From positions 1 to 60,102 of IMG/VR virus record IMGVR_UViG_3300022221_000008: a stretch of DNA of 60,102 nt. One strand, given 5' to 3'. Positions within the stretch are counted from its first letter, which is position 1. Every line of letters starts with the position of its first letter. Below are positions 31,527 to 38,169 of this stretch, in pieces. Source of the stretch: a virus. The notes below the pieces were generated by a model. It searched no databases. It was given only the letters and a program-made list of their open reading frames with translations, and had not been told where the DNA came from. Both the position numbers and the translations under genes were made by a program.

Positions 31527-31862
31527 ATGAAAGCGCGCCGCCACCACAACAACAAAGGTTGTCGCCAGATCAAACGCGGCAAGACGCGCGATCAGGTCAA
31601 GCGGATGGCTGAGAAGCTTGGGATTCCTTACGCGCCTGTAGTTCAACTGGCAGAACCGGACCCTCATAAGGTTCACGATCCAGGTTCGAATCCTGGCGGG
31701 CGCACCAGTTCTCTGGAGGAAAACAGTTGGTTGTGTGCCTCCTGCGGGACTGAATCCTCTCTTAAGTTTCGTTCTTGTGGCTGCCCAACGGATGTTTTGT
31801 ATAGGAACCAGGAAACTGCCCTGAAAATAGAGCGTGGATCAGAGGAGGGAAAAGATGTCTAA
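31527..31862 (+). CDS. ORF that reads through a tRNA gene
   Basis: GGAGGAAAGAG precedes ATG 31527. The first 35 residues are basic and look genuine (RQIKRGKTRDQVKRMAEKL). The frame then runs through the whole tRNA, giving the typical tRNA-derived residues VQLAEPDPHK, and continues to TAA 31862. A translated tRNA is not a plausible protein domain, so the real arrangement is probably a short gene truncated at its 3' end by tRNA insertion, with a separate cistron from 31731. Confidence 0.4.
   Translation: MKARRHHNNKGCRQIKRGKTRDQVKRMAEKLGIPYAPVVQLAEPDPHKVHDPGSNPGGRTSSLEENSWLCASCGTESSLKFRSCGCPTDVLYRNQETALKIERGSEEGKDV
31632..31707 (+). tRNA. tRNA-Met (CAU) with encoded CCA
   Basis: A 76-base cloverleaf: acceptor GCGCCTG with CGGGCGC (one G-U), D stem GTTC/GAAC, anticodon stem GGACC/GGTTC with loop CTCATAA giving anticodon CAT, 5-base variable loop, T stem CCAGG/CCTGG with loop TTCGAAT, discriminator A and encoded CCA. 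The CAU anticodon reads Met, or Ile AUA if modified to lysidine. Elongator Met is more likely than initiator because the acceptor's first pair is intact. Confidence 0.93.
31731..31862 (+). CDS. Possible zinc-knuckle microprotein after the tRNA
   Basis: An in-frame TTG at 31731 has CTGGAGGAAAA upstream and would give a 43-residue protein with CASCGTESSLKFRSCGC, a good zinc-knuckle pattern. Its stop overlaps the next ATG by eight bases. This is the alternative to the read-through frame. Confidence 0.45.
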   Translation: MCASCGTESSLKFRSCGCPTDVLYRNQETALKIERGSEEGKDV

Positions 31863-32010
31863 CAGCAGCTTTGATAAGTGTAGCTTTTTGGCCCAATTCT
31901 GTTGCTTTTTTGGGCTCCACTGTTGGGGGCCTTGGGGCAAGATTTATTTGGATATGTTCCAGAAGAAGCGTTGCGTTCGTTGTGGAAGATACAAAGAGAG
32001 GGCTCTTTGA
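31855..32010 (+). CDS. Cysteine-rich microprotein
   Basis: A 51-residue protein with the strong site AGAGGAGGGAAAAG before ATG 31855. It is rich in cysteine, phenylalanine and tryptophan and ends KKRCVRCGRYKERAL, a CxxC knuckle. Its stop overlaps the next start (TGATG). Confidence 0.5.
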   Translation: MSNSSFDKCSFLAQFCCFFGLHCWGPWGKIYLDMFQKKRCVRCGRYKERAL

Positions 32011-32360
32011 TGACCTTCTCCGCCTTCTGGAGCGAGCAGATTCGCAAGGAAGCCAAGAAGGCTGCCGAGCGAGCATGGAACAAGGCACTGAAGGAAGCCA
32101 CGGCAGAGGAAATCCTGGCTGGCTGGCGCAGATCGAGGGACCACTACTCGACACGAGAGCGTCAGTTCATTCCCTTGCCGTCAACATGGCTCAATCAGGG
32201 CCGCTGGATGGACGAATATGGCGACGAGCCCAGCGCCAAAGAGTGGTACGACCGCAGGCATACGCCAAGATGCAGCCAATGCAAGGTGGAAGGCGTTAAC
32301 CTGATTGGCGAGCAGGGCAAGTGCCATGACTGCTACTACGGGCTGAGGGTAGTGAAATGA
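32010..32360 (+). CDS. Protein with a replication-protein-like segment
   Basis: A 116-residue protein from ATG 32010. FSAFWSEQIRKEAKKAAERA, KALKEATAEEILAGW and FIPLPSTWLNQGRWMDE follow the pattern found at the C-terminus of phage replication initiators and DnaT-like proteins (FW, K, A-A, W-K-A, then P-STWLN-RW-DE). It ends with two CxxC pairs, CSQCKVEG and CHDC, likely a zinc ribbon. It may help load host replication proteins. No helicase or primase domain is present. Confidence 0.6.
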   Translation: MTFSAFWSEQIRKEAKKAAERAWNKALKEATAEEILAGWRRSRDHYSTRERQFIPLPSTWLNQGRWMDEYGDEPSAKEWYDRRHTPRCSQCKVEGVNLIGEQGKCHDCYYGLRVVK

Positions 32361-32605
32361 GCGAGACGTTTACGATCAATGAGCTTGATCGATATGTTTT
32401 GGAATGTCTGACCAATCTGTCCGCCATTGAGCGGCGGGAAGGTTCTGACGGGTGGTTTCAGATCGACGCCTTACCTCCGCTGTGGGCTGTTACCATTGAG
32501 CGCTTGGTGCTTCTCGGTCTTGTCGAGCACAGAGCTACGCACCCCAGCCGGTATCGGCCGAGTGAGCAGGGCGAGAACTTACTGATTCAGCTTGAAGCTG
32601 ATTAA
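32357..32605 (+). CDS. Small winged-helix-like protein
   Basis: An 82-residue protein overlapping the previous gene as ATGA. YVLECLTNLSAIE, WAVTIERLVLLGLVEHRA and RYRPSEQGENLL give helix, recognition-like helix and wing, as in small winged-helix domains. DNA binding is possible but unproven. Confidence 0.5.
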   Translation: MSETFTINELDRYVLECLTNLSAIERREGSDGWFQIDALPPLWAVTIERLVLLGLVEHRATHPSRYRPSEQGENLLIQLEAD

Positions 32606-32627
32606 CCCCTTCCATGGAGGTGGAGAG

Positions 32628-32732
32628 ATGATCGCGTTTATTGATGCCCTTCGGCGCCGAGATGCAAAGCAAGCAGTACTTTGCGCGTCAATGATTGGTG
32701 CTGTGGTTTTTGTGATTTGGTGGTTGGCATGA
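32628..32732 (+). CDS. Single-span membrane microprotein
   Basis: A 34-residue frame with GGAGGTGGAGAG before its ATG. A basic start (DALRRRDAKQ) precedes a span (MIGAVVFVIWWLA). It overlaps the next gene by four bases. The strong ribosome-binding site supports translation. Confidence 0.5.
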   Translation: MIAFIDALRRRDAKQAVLCASMIGAVVFVIWWLA

Positions 32733-32971
32733 CCCATCCCATCACAGACGAAGATATCCGGAACACGACGCCGGACTGGGAGGGCTTAGTGCTTTCTGCC
32801 GGCCGTTTGGCTGGCAAGGTTGGCATAAGCCACGACAGACGATTGCGGTTTTCCTTCGCCCTTGCCGGCAGTTCCGTTCATGCTCCGCAGCGAATGTTTC
32901 TCAGGCTGGTCCGGGAGGGCAAGATTGACCCGAACGGGGTGCCATTAGAGCGAGCAAAGGAACCATCATGA
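32729..32971 (+). CDS. Unknown 80-residue protein
   Basis: It starts on ATGA with the previous gene. The N-terminus is acidic, the centre basic, with RLRFSFALAGSSVHAPQRMF. There is no family. It overlaps the next gene by four bases. Confidence 0.5.
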   Translation: MTHPITDEDIRNTTPDWEGLVLSAGRLAGKVGISHDRRLRFSFALAGSSVHAPQRMFLRLVREGKIDPNGVPLERAKEPS

Positions 32972-33384
32972 CTGACAACAAGCCAAGATATAGCCTCAAT
33001 CCTGATGGTTCGATCTGGTTTGAAAACTATGGAGACATTCATATAGCCATGACTGACGACAAGGCCGTAGAGGCGGTGGCGAAAGTGCTTCATGATCGGT
33101 TTGGGATGCTTCCATGGGCCAGTGGCACCGACTCGACGCGAGAGTATCACCGCGACAAGGCCAAGGCAGCCATAGCCGCCTACAAGGCCCACCTGGAGGC
33201 GGAGGGGATGGTGGTGGTGCCGAGAGAGCCGACGCGAGGCATGTTGGAGGACGGCGCCACGGCGATTGAAGATTGTGACGAGGGCTCCCGGGGGTCTTAC
33301 GGTTGGGAGCCGCATTGGAATTTCCCCAGGGCCGCGTTTGAAGGCTGGCAAGCCATGATCGACCACCTAAGACAGCAGGAATAG
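32968..33384 (+). CDS. Conserved early phage protein
   Basis: A 138-residue protein. The part VPREPTRGMLEDGATAIEDC followed by aromatic residues and AFEGWQAMIDHL is a recurring block in phage proteins: a segment for a VVP-x-EPT-x-M, then a W-containing helix ending in a Y/W-x-AM motif. The N-terminal 60 residues look like a separate small fold. The role is unknown. It is the last gene of the rightward early block. Confidence 0.58.
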   Translation: MTDNKPRYSLNPDGSIWFENYGDIHIAMTDDKAVEAVAKVLHDRFGMLPWASGTDSTREYHRDKAKAAIAAYKAHLEAEGMVVVPREPTRGMLEDGATAIEDCDEGSRGSYGWEPHWNFPRAAFEGWQAMIDHLRQQE

Positions 33385-33398
33385 GCCCTACCTGGGCC
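33384..33398. terminator. Hairpin between convergent operons
   Basis: GGCCC (33384-33388) and GGGCC (33394-33398) flank TACCT. The same hairpin is part of the 81-bp repeats further right. It lacks a T tract, so any terminator activity would be weak or factor-assisted. Confidence 0.45.
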
Positions 33399-33407
33399 GG
33401 GTGGGGG

Positions 33408-33659
33408 TTAGGCGATTGGCTCAATGATTGCGTCTGCTGGAATGTGATCTCCGTCGCGCCCAAAGCAGTAATCAACGCCTGCTTGCCAGCGGCCCATAAG
33501 TAGATCGCAATCGAGCAGGAAGCTTGCGGACCGGACCACTTCGCCTGTGTTTAGCATTTTGATGGCGGGCTGGCCGACTCCGCATCTGACGTGAGCGTAA
33601 ACAGTGTCGCCCTTGCGGATTTGGTGGGTTGGCTTTCGCATCGTAGACTTGCGTTTCAT
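33408..33659 (-). CDS. Unknown small protein with SH3-like strands
   Basis: An 83-residue basic protein with AAGGAGAGG upstream. QIRKGDTVYAHVRCG and KMLNTGEVVRSASFLLDCD look like strands of a small barrel. It is the last of six separated leftward genes and is preceded by one full copy of the 81-bp repeat. Confidence 0.5.
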   Translation of the reverse strand: MKRKSTMRKPTHQIRKGDTVYAHVRCGVGQPAIKMLNTGEVVRSASFLLDCDLLMGRWQAGVDYCFGRDGDHIPADAIIEPIA

Positions 33660-33667
33660 CTGTCCTC

Positions 33668-33748
33668 TCCTTCAGTAATCCACAGCCGCAACGGCCCTGG
33701 GATTGATCACTCAATAGTCAGGCCCTACCTGGGCCGGGTGGGGTTAGG
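33668..33748. repeat. 81-bp intergenic repeat, copy 1
   Basis: Identical to 34301-34381. Each copy lies between two leftward genes and holds, in leftward order, the hairpin GGCCCAGGTAGGGCC, the sequence TTGAGTGATCAATCCC, a GCCG-TTG-CGGC hairpin and the ribosome-binding site AAGGA. It works as a ready-made terminator plus leader unit. Confidence 0.8.
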
Positions 33749-34292
33749 ATGTGTACTTGGCGCGCTCGACTGGTTCCCATGTCTTCCAGCCATCGCCAGT
33801 ATAGTGCCCGCAAAGCTCGTGCTCGATGACCTTGGCGACCAAGGATGTGATGTTCTGATACGGATTGTGTTTCTTGACCAGTTCTCGCAACTTTTCGTCT
33901 TCGTCCAAGTCTTCTGGCGTCACGCCGCAAAGGCGGTAGATTAGGCTGGCGGGGGTGTCGCTGCCGGGCAGGTCACGGTCTTCGGTGTAGTCGCCAACAA
34001 CGGCGATTCGGTCGCCGGCCCATCGTCCGATGACAGCCAAGGCGGTTTCCTGGTAAGGCGCTTCCAATGGTTCGTCTGCCGCACGGCTGGTGCGACCCGC
34101 CCCATGGGCATTCCGGTAAAGATCGAAGTCGCCGCCGCCGCGCCCATTGCTGCAACAACAGAGGATGAAAAGGGCGTGGGGCGTGCCGGGATTGTTGGCG
34201 ATTTGCTCCCATTGCTTGAGCCCGCTTCCCAATTCGTGGGGATGGATAAACTCGCGTTTGTCGAGATTCACAACTTTGTGGTACTGTCCCAT
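33744..34292 (-). CDS. Conserved protein of unknown function
   Basis: A 182-residue protein starting MGQYHKVVNLDKREFIHPHE, with LGSGLKQWEQ and AVIGRWAGDRIAVVGDY. This combination recurs in phages and some bacteria as a family of unknown function. Three consecutive cysteines (LCCCSNGRGGGD) and conserved histidines suggest a metal or catalytic site. The ribosome-binding site is AAGGAGGAAGG. The C-terminus has TSLVAKVIEHELCGHYTG. Confidence 0.58.
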   Translation of the reverse strand: MGQYHKVVNLDKREFIHPHELGSGLKQWEQIANNPGTPHALFILCCCSNGRGGGDFDLYRNAHGAGRTSRAADEPLEAPYQETALAVIGRWAGDRIAVVGDYTEDRDLPGSDTPASLIYRLCGVTPEDLDEDEKLRELVKKHNPYQNITSLVAKVIEHELCGHYTGDGWKTWEPVERAKYTS

Positions 34293-34300
34293 AACCTTCC

Positions 34301-34381
34301 TCCTTCAGTAATCCACAGCCGCAACGGCCCTGGGATTGATCACTCAATAGTCAGGCCCTACCTGGGCCGGGTGGGGTTAGG
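34301..34381. repeat. 81-bp intergenic repeat, copy 2
   Basis: Identical to 33668-33748. It sits between the genes at 34377-34832 and 33744-34292. A shortened relative lies at 34847-34896 and another fragment at 33384-33412. Confidence 0.8.
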
Positions 34382-34832
34382 GCAGGGGCCAGTCTTTTAG
34401 TTCTGGAGTGGACAGGCGCGTGACTAGACGGTTGCGCTGCCAAGTCTGGCTTGCGGCTTTGGCTGTGGTTCCGGCTGCTTCCCAATCAGCGGCTCGCGCG
34501 GCGTCAAAGGCTGCGTTTTCTGCTTCCAGTGAGTGTCTGGTTGCCGCCCAAGCTGCTGCCCAGGCTTTTACCCAAGCGGCATAGCGGGTTGCGTCATCGA
34601 TTTCGCCGCGTGCGAAGGCGCGGGCTGCGGCGATTGCATTACGTGGGGCCGTGGAATTTTGCGCTGCTTCATAGATATGTAGCGTGTGTGCGGCACAATC
34701 GGCTCGCCAGAGCCGCAACTTCTGGTCAATGTCTTTTTCAAGGCGCGCTACCTCTGATGCTATCCACACTAGGTCGGAAAGGGGGGTATTGGCGTTGATT
34801 AGCGAAAGGATCATGCTTGTGTTGTTTGCCAT
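34377..34832 (-). CDS. Paralogue of the alanine-repeat protein
   Basis: A 151-residue protein sharing with 24962-25618 the blocks DLVWIASEVARLE, LRLWRADCAAHTLHIYE, AIAAARAFARGEI and the closing LVTRLSTPELKDWPLP. The repeat array is replaced by a short irregular part (AWVKAWAAAWAA and AAFDAARAADWEA). It shows what the ancestral family looks like before expansion of the AAxA array. The function is unknown. Confidence 0.62.
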   Translation of the reverse strand: MANNTSMILSLINANTPLSDLVWIASEVARLEKDIDQKLRLWRADCAAHTLHIYEAAQNSTAPRNAIAAARAFARGEIDDATRYAAWVKAWAAAWAATRHSLEAENAAFDAARAADWEAAGTTAKAASQTWQRNRLVTRLSTPELKDWPLP

Positions 34833-34846
34833 CGTTCAATCTCCTG

Positions 34847-34896
34847 TGTTGAGTAATCCACAGCAGGGCCGCCGCAACGGCCCTGGAATTGATCAC
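34847..34896. repeat. Degenerate copy of the intergenic repeat
   Basis: It keeps GTAATCCACAGC, ACGGCCCTGG and ATTGATCACTC from the 81-bp unit but has a stronger hairpin: CAGGGCCG (34864-34871) with CGGCCCTG (34878-34885), eight perfect pairs around CCGCAA. Confidence 0.6.
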
Positions 34897-35084
34897 TCGT
34901 GAACGATTATGCAGCACCCTGCGCCATCAGGATCGGCCCAGCCCTTCGTAAGGGCCAGATCGGCCGCTCTCTGAGCTTCGTCCTCGGTGCCGCCGCGGCC
35001 TAAAACGTCAAGCGCGGCATGCTCGGCGCGGGCTATGTCGATACTGTTCGGGCTGCCGTGGGTCACTTCGATCTCGATTTGCAT
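34893..35084 (-). CDS. Unknown 63-residue protein
   Basis: TAGGAGCAACGCC precedes its ATG. The product has strands at both ends (MQIEIEVTHG, GCCIIVHE) around two helices, a compact alpha/beta fold. There is no family. Confidence 0.5.
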   Translation of the reverse strand: MQIEIEVTHGSPNSIDIARAEHAALDVLGRGGTEDEAQRAADLALTKGWADPDGAGCCIIVHE

Positions 35085-35135
35085 GGCGTTGCTCCTAATC
35101 CAAGGTTGGACACATCAAGCTAGAGCCAGTGCCTG

Positions 35136-35158
35136 AAAAAGCCCGCTAGACGCGGGCT
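35136..35158 (-). terminator. Leftward terminator
   Basis: On the minus strand AGCCCGC and GCGGGCT form a seven-pair stem followed by TTTTT. It overlaps the stop codon of the gene at 35146. Confidence 0.75.
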
Positions 35159-35388
35159 AGGCTTGGCAAGCGCGAATCGATGCAGCGCTTTGCGAATTTA
35201 CTCAGGCGCCAGGTTGCGGGTTTGATTTGGTCGGTCGGCACCGTGAGCAACCAGTTAGGATAGAATTCTTCGTGTAGGCAGATTACCGGGGTTCGTCCGT
35301 CGCTGTGTTCTTTGCCAGCTATCGCGGCTGGCAGGGTTCCGCCCATGCCAGACGGAATGTCAACAATTTCGATGCCACGATATTCCAT
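35146..35388 (-). CDS. Unknown 80-residue protein
   Basis: CAGGAGAAAAACC precedes its ATG. The start is strand-rich (YRGIEIVDIPSGMGG) and the centre has ICLHEEFYPNWLLTVP. The leader shares GAGCCC, GGAG and AAAAACC with that of the next gene upstream, so both probably come from duplication of the leader. There is no family. Confidence 0.5.
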   Translation of the reverse strand: MEYRGIEIVDIPSGMGGTLPAAIAGKEHSDGRTPVICLHEEFYPNWLLTVPTDQIKPATWRLSKFAKRCIDSRLPSLARV

Positions 35389-35440
35389 GGTTTTTCTCCT
35401 GATTTGGCGGGCTCATTTAGGCACTAGCAGGTGCAGCATG

Positions 35441-35460
35441 AAAAAGCCCCTGTCGGGGCT
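35441..35460 (-). terminator. Leftward terminator
   Basis: On the minus strand AGCCCC pairs with GGGGCT around GACA or similar, followed by TTTTTC. It ends the transcript of the gene at 35468-35707. Confidence 0.75.
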
Positions 35461-35467
35461 GAGTATG

Positions 35468-35707
35468 TTAGGATTCGAAAGAGTTTATGTCGGCGTCAAT
35501 CTTGGTGAGGCCGCTGCCGTGTGCCGACAATCGGATGTGCTGGCCACACTGGTAGATGTTATCAACGACGAAGGGTCCGCGCCGTGGCCTGGCTTCCCAG
35601 CGGTTGTCGTATGCGTTGAAAACCCTTGCTGCTGCCTTCTGGTAGACCAAGTCGCCAGTTTTGAACGGGCTGTAGTCTTCCGGCAGCCAATTTCGGTCAA
35701 CAGTCAT
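35468..35707 (-). CDS. First gene of the leftward switch, unknown
   Basis: A 79-residue protein with CGGAGTAAAAACC upstream. FKTGDLVYQKAAARVFNAY and GPFVVDNIYQCGQHIRL suggest a small barrel of strands like an SH3 or KOW fold. It lies next to the operator region that faces the XRE gene, so it may be tied to the control circuit. Confidence 0.5.
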   Translation of the reverse strand: MTVDRNWLPEDYSPFKTGDLVYQKAAARVFNAYDNRWEARPRRGPFVVDNIYQCGQHIRLSAHGSGLTKIDADINSFES

Positions 35708-35813
35708 TGGTTTTTACTCCGGTCTAGTGGGCTCATTCATGCTGCACTTGGACTGTTTTGGATCGGTGGCTCTGGGGGGCGCCGTGTCCGGTGATGCTGT
35801 CCTGATACAACTG

Positions 35814-35842
35814 CCTATACGCTAGGCGTACAGAGAGATCAA
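35814..35842 (-). promoter_or_regulatory. Leftward promoter with operator
   Basis: On the minus strand TTGATC (35842-35837), a 17-base spacer and TATAGG (35819-35814). The perfect inverted repeat TACGC-TAG-GCGTA at 35818-35830 lies between and over the promoter elements and is a likely repressor site. Confidence 0.55.
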
Positions 35843-35860
35843 GTGGAAAAATGCGCAGGT

Positions 35861-35888
35861 TTGACTTTTTTTCGTCAAGGGGTATATT
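35861..35888 (+). promoter_or_regulatory. Promoter of the second XRE gene
   Basis: TTGACT at 35861-35866, a 16-base spacer, TATATT at 35883-35888. TTGAC (35861-35865) and GTCAA (35874-35878) form an inverted repeat over the -35. The ATG comes seven bases after the -10, so transcription should start at or next to the ATG and give a leaderless mRNA. Confidence 0.65.
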
Positions 35889-35894
35889 GGGGTT

Positions 35895-36083
35895 ATGGAA
35901 GGCCAGGAATTGAGGCGGCGGCGCCGGGCGCTGGACGTGACGCAAAGCGAGCTAGCGGCTCGTTTCAGCGTGCGCCAGGCGACCATTTCCGATTGGGAGC
36001 GTGGTAAATCGCCGATTTCGCATCCGGGCATGTTGGATAATGCGCTTTGTCATTTGGAAGCCCTGAAGGAGGATCAGGTATGA
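35895..36083 (+). CDS. XRE-family regulator, likely leaderless
   Basis: A 62-residue protein that is a single Cro/C1-type helix-turn-helix domain: LRRRRRALDVTQSELAARFS, then VRQATISDWERGK as recognition helix. No ribosome-binding site lies upstream. Together with the divergent leftward promoter and two inverted repeats it forms a second genetic switch. It precedes the terminase small subunit, so it may time the late genes. Confidence 0.78.
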   Translation: MEGQELRRRRRALDVTQSELAARFSVRQATISDWERGKSPISHPGMLDNALCHLEALKEDQV

Positions 36084-36151
36084 TGCAATGGAGCGTGGTC
36101 ATAGCCCTTCAGGTTACCGGAGCATTGCTACTGCTGTGGGCCCTCCAATGA
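36080..36151 (+). CDS. 23-residue membrane microprotein
   Basis: The frame overlaps the XRE stop (ATGA) with GGAGGATCAGGT upstream. All but a few residues are hydrophobic (VVIALQVTGALLLLWAL), one membrane span. Confidence 0.4.
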   Translation: MMQWSVVIALQVTGALLLLWALQ

Positions 36152-36216
36152 TGCAAACCCCTAGCCCATACGCCAGCCCTGCCTAGCAATCCAGCGAAGC
36201 CATGGTATAAGAGGCC

Positions 36217-36789
36217 ATGACCGTTGATAAACTCGACATCAAGCGCGAGCGCTTCGCACAGGAATACCTCACCGACTCAAACGCCACACAGAGCGCCATA
36301 AGAGCCGGCTACAGTGCCGTATCGGCACACGTCCAGGGAACAAGACTGCTTAAGCACCCTAGGGTCGCTGCACGCATCACACAGCTCCGCAAGGAACTCG
36401 CTGAAAGCCAGCAAGTATCTAGGGAAAACGTCATTGCCGACCTCTATATCATCGCCAAGGCAGACGTCCTCGACTACACCATCAACGGTGTCCTGGACCT
36501 CACAAACCTGCCCGACGGAGCCTCTAAGGCCATCGAGCGGATCGAACAGGTGACCGACGCTCAGGGCCGGACAGTGACGCGTTTCGTCCTCTACAGCAAG
36601 CTCAAGGCTGCCGAGCAACTGGCTAAGCTATTGGGATGGAACGCTTCTGACACGGTTGAGCACCTGCACATGAAGGTCGAGATGGACGACACCGAGCGTG
36701 CCAGGCGCATGTTGGGCATACTGTACCGCCCGACCAGTAGCGAGAATGTCGTTGCAGATCAACGGGTTAAGCCCAACGGCGAGGGCTAG
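36217..36789 (+). CDS. terS: Terminase small subunit
   Basis: A 190-residue protein of the Terminase_2 type. RFAQEYLTDSNATQSAIRAG and LLKHPRVAARITQLRKELAE are the usual helix-turn-helix blocks; EQLAKLLGW marks the oligomerisation region. It recognises phage DNA for packaging and stimulates the large subunit. The large subunit gene lies 19 kb away at 55696 instead of adjacent; tail and sugar genes separate them. Confidence 0.82.
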   Translation: MTVDKLDIKRERFAQEYLTDSNATQSAIRAGYSAVSAHVQGTRLLKHPRVAARITQLRKELAESQQVSRENVIADLYIIAKADVLDYTINGVLDLTNLPDGASKAIERIEQVTDAQGRTVTRFVLYSKLKAAEQLAKLLGWNASDTVEHLHMKVEMDDTERARRMLGILYRPTSSENVVADQRVKPNGEG

Positions 36790-36953
36790 TTCCCATAAAC
36801 CATGTTATGCGCGTTTGGCCCTGATGGGCTAAGTCATTGAAATCATTGAAGGGGGCCGGCCCTCGAATAGCGAAGGGGGGGGGCCTGACGGGCGGTGGCG
36901 GTGGCGGTGGCTCGCCCCTCCCCCCTAAAATTTCCCGAAATTCCCCGCCCATA

Positions 36954-37049
36954 TGTAAGACAACCTGTGTTACAAATCTCCTCGTTTGTCTCACAAACCC
37001 CTTGTAAGACGCCTCCGATTGTGTTACATGTCTTACACAATGTCTTACA
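36954..37049. promoter_or_regulatory. Cluster of six TGTSTTACA sites
   Basis: TGTCTTACA or TGTGTTACA occurs at 36966, 37020, 37029 and 37041, and in reverse orientation at 36954 and 37003. A separate palindrome GTTTGT-CTC-ACAAAC lies at 36984-36998. The last site overlaps the ribosome-binding site of the gene at 37060. The cluster is a probable operator for that gene's product. The 270-base gap 36790-37059 also holds G- and C-rich runs near 36870-36925. Confidence 0.65.
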
Positions 37050-37059
37050 GGAGTTTTAT

Positions 37060-37374
37060 ATGAAGACCATCACCTTCCGCCCTGACCGGGACAACAGTTT
37101 GGTTCTTCCGGTTTTGATGGAGGTTTGGGGCTGCAATCGGTCGCAGGCGATTAACCGGGCCATCAGGGAGGCTGGGAAGTTCAACGAGCCTTCCGCCGGC
37201 CCTGACCGTCCGTTTAATCCGGATCCCCCTCCTTCTTCTCCATATCCTGCGGCGGCGGAAGCGCTTCCCGGGCGCAGCGGTGTTCTGACGCAGAAATCCA
37301 AGCCCCTGACCCGTGCCGAGCGCGAGGCGAGGGTGGAGGAGTTTCAGCGCAAGATGGCGAGGAAGGGGAAATGA
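37060..37374 (+). CDS. Ribbon-helix-helix-like DNA-binding protein
   Basis: A 104-residue protein with CAGGAG before ATG 37060. The first 45 residues (KTITFRPDRDNSLVL, VWGCNRSQAINRAIREA) match a strand followed by two helices as in CopG/Arc repressors. A proline-rich linker and a basic helical tail follow. Ribbon-helix-helix proteins bind arrays of short sites, and six such sites lie upstream, so autoregulation is likely. Confidence 0.62.
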   Translation: MKTITFRPDRDNSLVLPVLMEVWGCNRSQAINRAIREAGKFNEPSAGPDRPFNPDPPPSSPYPAAAEALPGRSGVLTQKSKPLTRAEREARVEEFQRKMARKGK

Positions 37375-37547
37375 CCGATTCCCCGGAGATTGTCGGCACG
37401 GTGCTGGTGAAGATCACGCCTGAGATGATCGAGGCTGGCTTGGTGGAGCTTCTCAAGCACGGCGACGTTGGAGACGCCTTGAGCGAAGAAGAGGGCTTGG
37501 CCCTGATCGAGGCGGTTCTCCGCGCTGCCCTGGGGGTGGAGCCATGA
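37371..37547 (+). CDS. Unknown 58-residue acidic protein
   Basis: It overlaps both neighbours by four bases. It is acidic and hydrophobic (VGTVLVKITPEMIEAGLVEL), with a helix at the end. No family is known. Confidence 0.5.
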   Translation: MTDSPEIVGTVLVKITPEMIEAGLVELLKHGDVGDALSEEEGLALIEAVLRAALGVEP

Positions 37548-37846
37548 GCGGTTGGCGTGAACGTGCGAAGGACTTGAAGCCCGGCGACTATGTGTTTGCC
37601 AGCAAGTATGAGGACGGCGACCCCCTCGATGGCTATGCAATAGGGTTCTATGACGGGACTTTGGCCAAGGTTCCCGTTCGGTACATGGTTGTGGACGCTG
37701 ATGGCAATCAGTTCCGGGGTAACGGCTTTCGCAGGGTGCAGAAGGTTTCGACCCGTCGCGGCAACTGGCTGGTCGATCACTGGTCGGAAATGGAGGCTTC
37801 CTGCCGCTCCGTTTGGTGGTGGGCACGCCGGAGGATGGAGCCATGA
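37544..37846 (+). CDS. Unknown small protein with strand-rich core
   Basis: A 100-residue protein from ATG 37544. LKPGDYVFASKYEDGDPLDG, YAIGFYDGTL and YMVVDADGNQF are strands of a barrel-like fold. The tail is tryptophan-rich. Overlap with the next gene is four bases. Confidence 0.52.
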   Translation: MSGWRERAKDLKPGDYVFASKYEDGDPLDGYAIGFYDGTLAKVPVRYMVVDADGNQFRGNGFRRVQKVSTRRGNWLVDHWSEMEASCRSVWWWARRRMEP

Positions 37847-38169
37847 AGACCGAGGAAGAAGCCCGCAAGTGCTGGTGCCCGTTTGCTAGAAGCGATTCGG
37901 CGCCGGGTGGCTCATACAACCGAGACTACCAGGGCGGCGGCGGCAAGCTTTGCATGTGCATCGCCTCGGGCTGCATGGCGTGGCGGTGGGGCAATGAACA
38001 AACGACCGTTGAGGTGGATCGCACTCAAGACGCCTCTTGGAAAGAGGCACTTCAAAGGCAGGGCTGGTCGTGCGAACGAACCTATCGCAGCGACGATGGC
38101 CGAGTAGAGTATGAAATGCGGCTGGTGCAAGCCCCCAGCGGATTCTGCGGATTGGCAGGCGAGCCATGA
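37843..38169 (+). CDS. Cysteine-rich phage protein
   Basis: A 108-residue protein from ATG 37843. KCWCPFAR, then CMCIASGCMAWRWG, a block that recurs in short phage proteins and probably binds zinc. The C-terminal half has a strand-rich pattern and a further CGLAG. No function is known for the family. Confidence 0.62.
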   Translation: MKTEEEARKCWCPFARSDSAPGGSYNRDYQGGGGKLCMCIASGCMAWRWGNEQTTVEVDRTQDASWKEALQRQGWSCERTYRSDDGRVEYEMRLVQAPSGFCGLAGEP

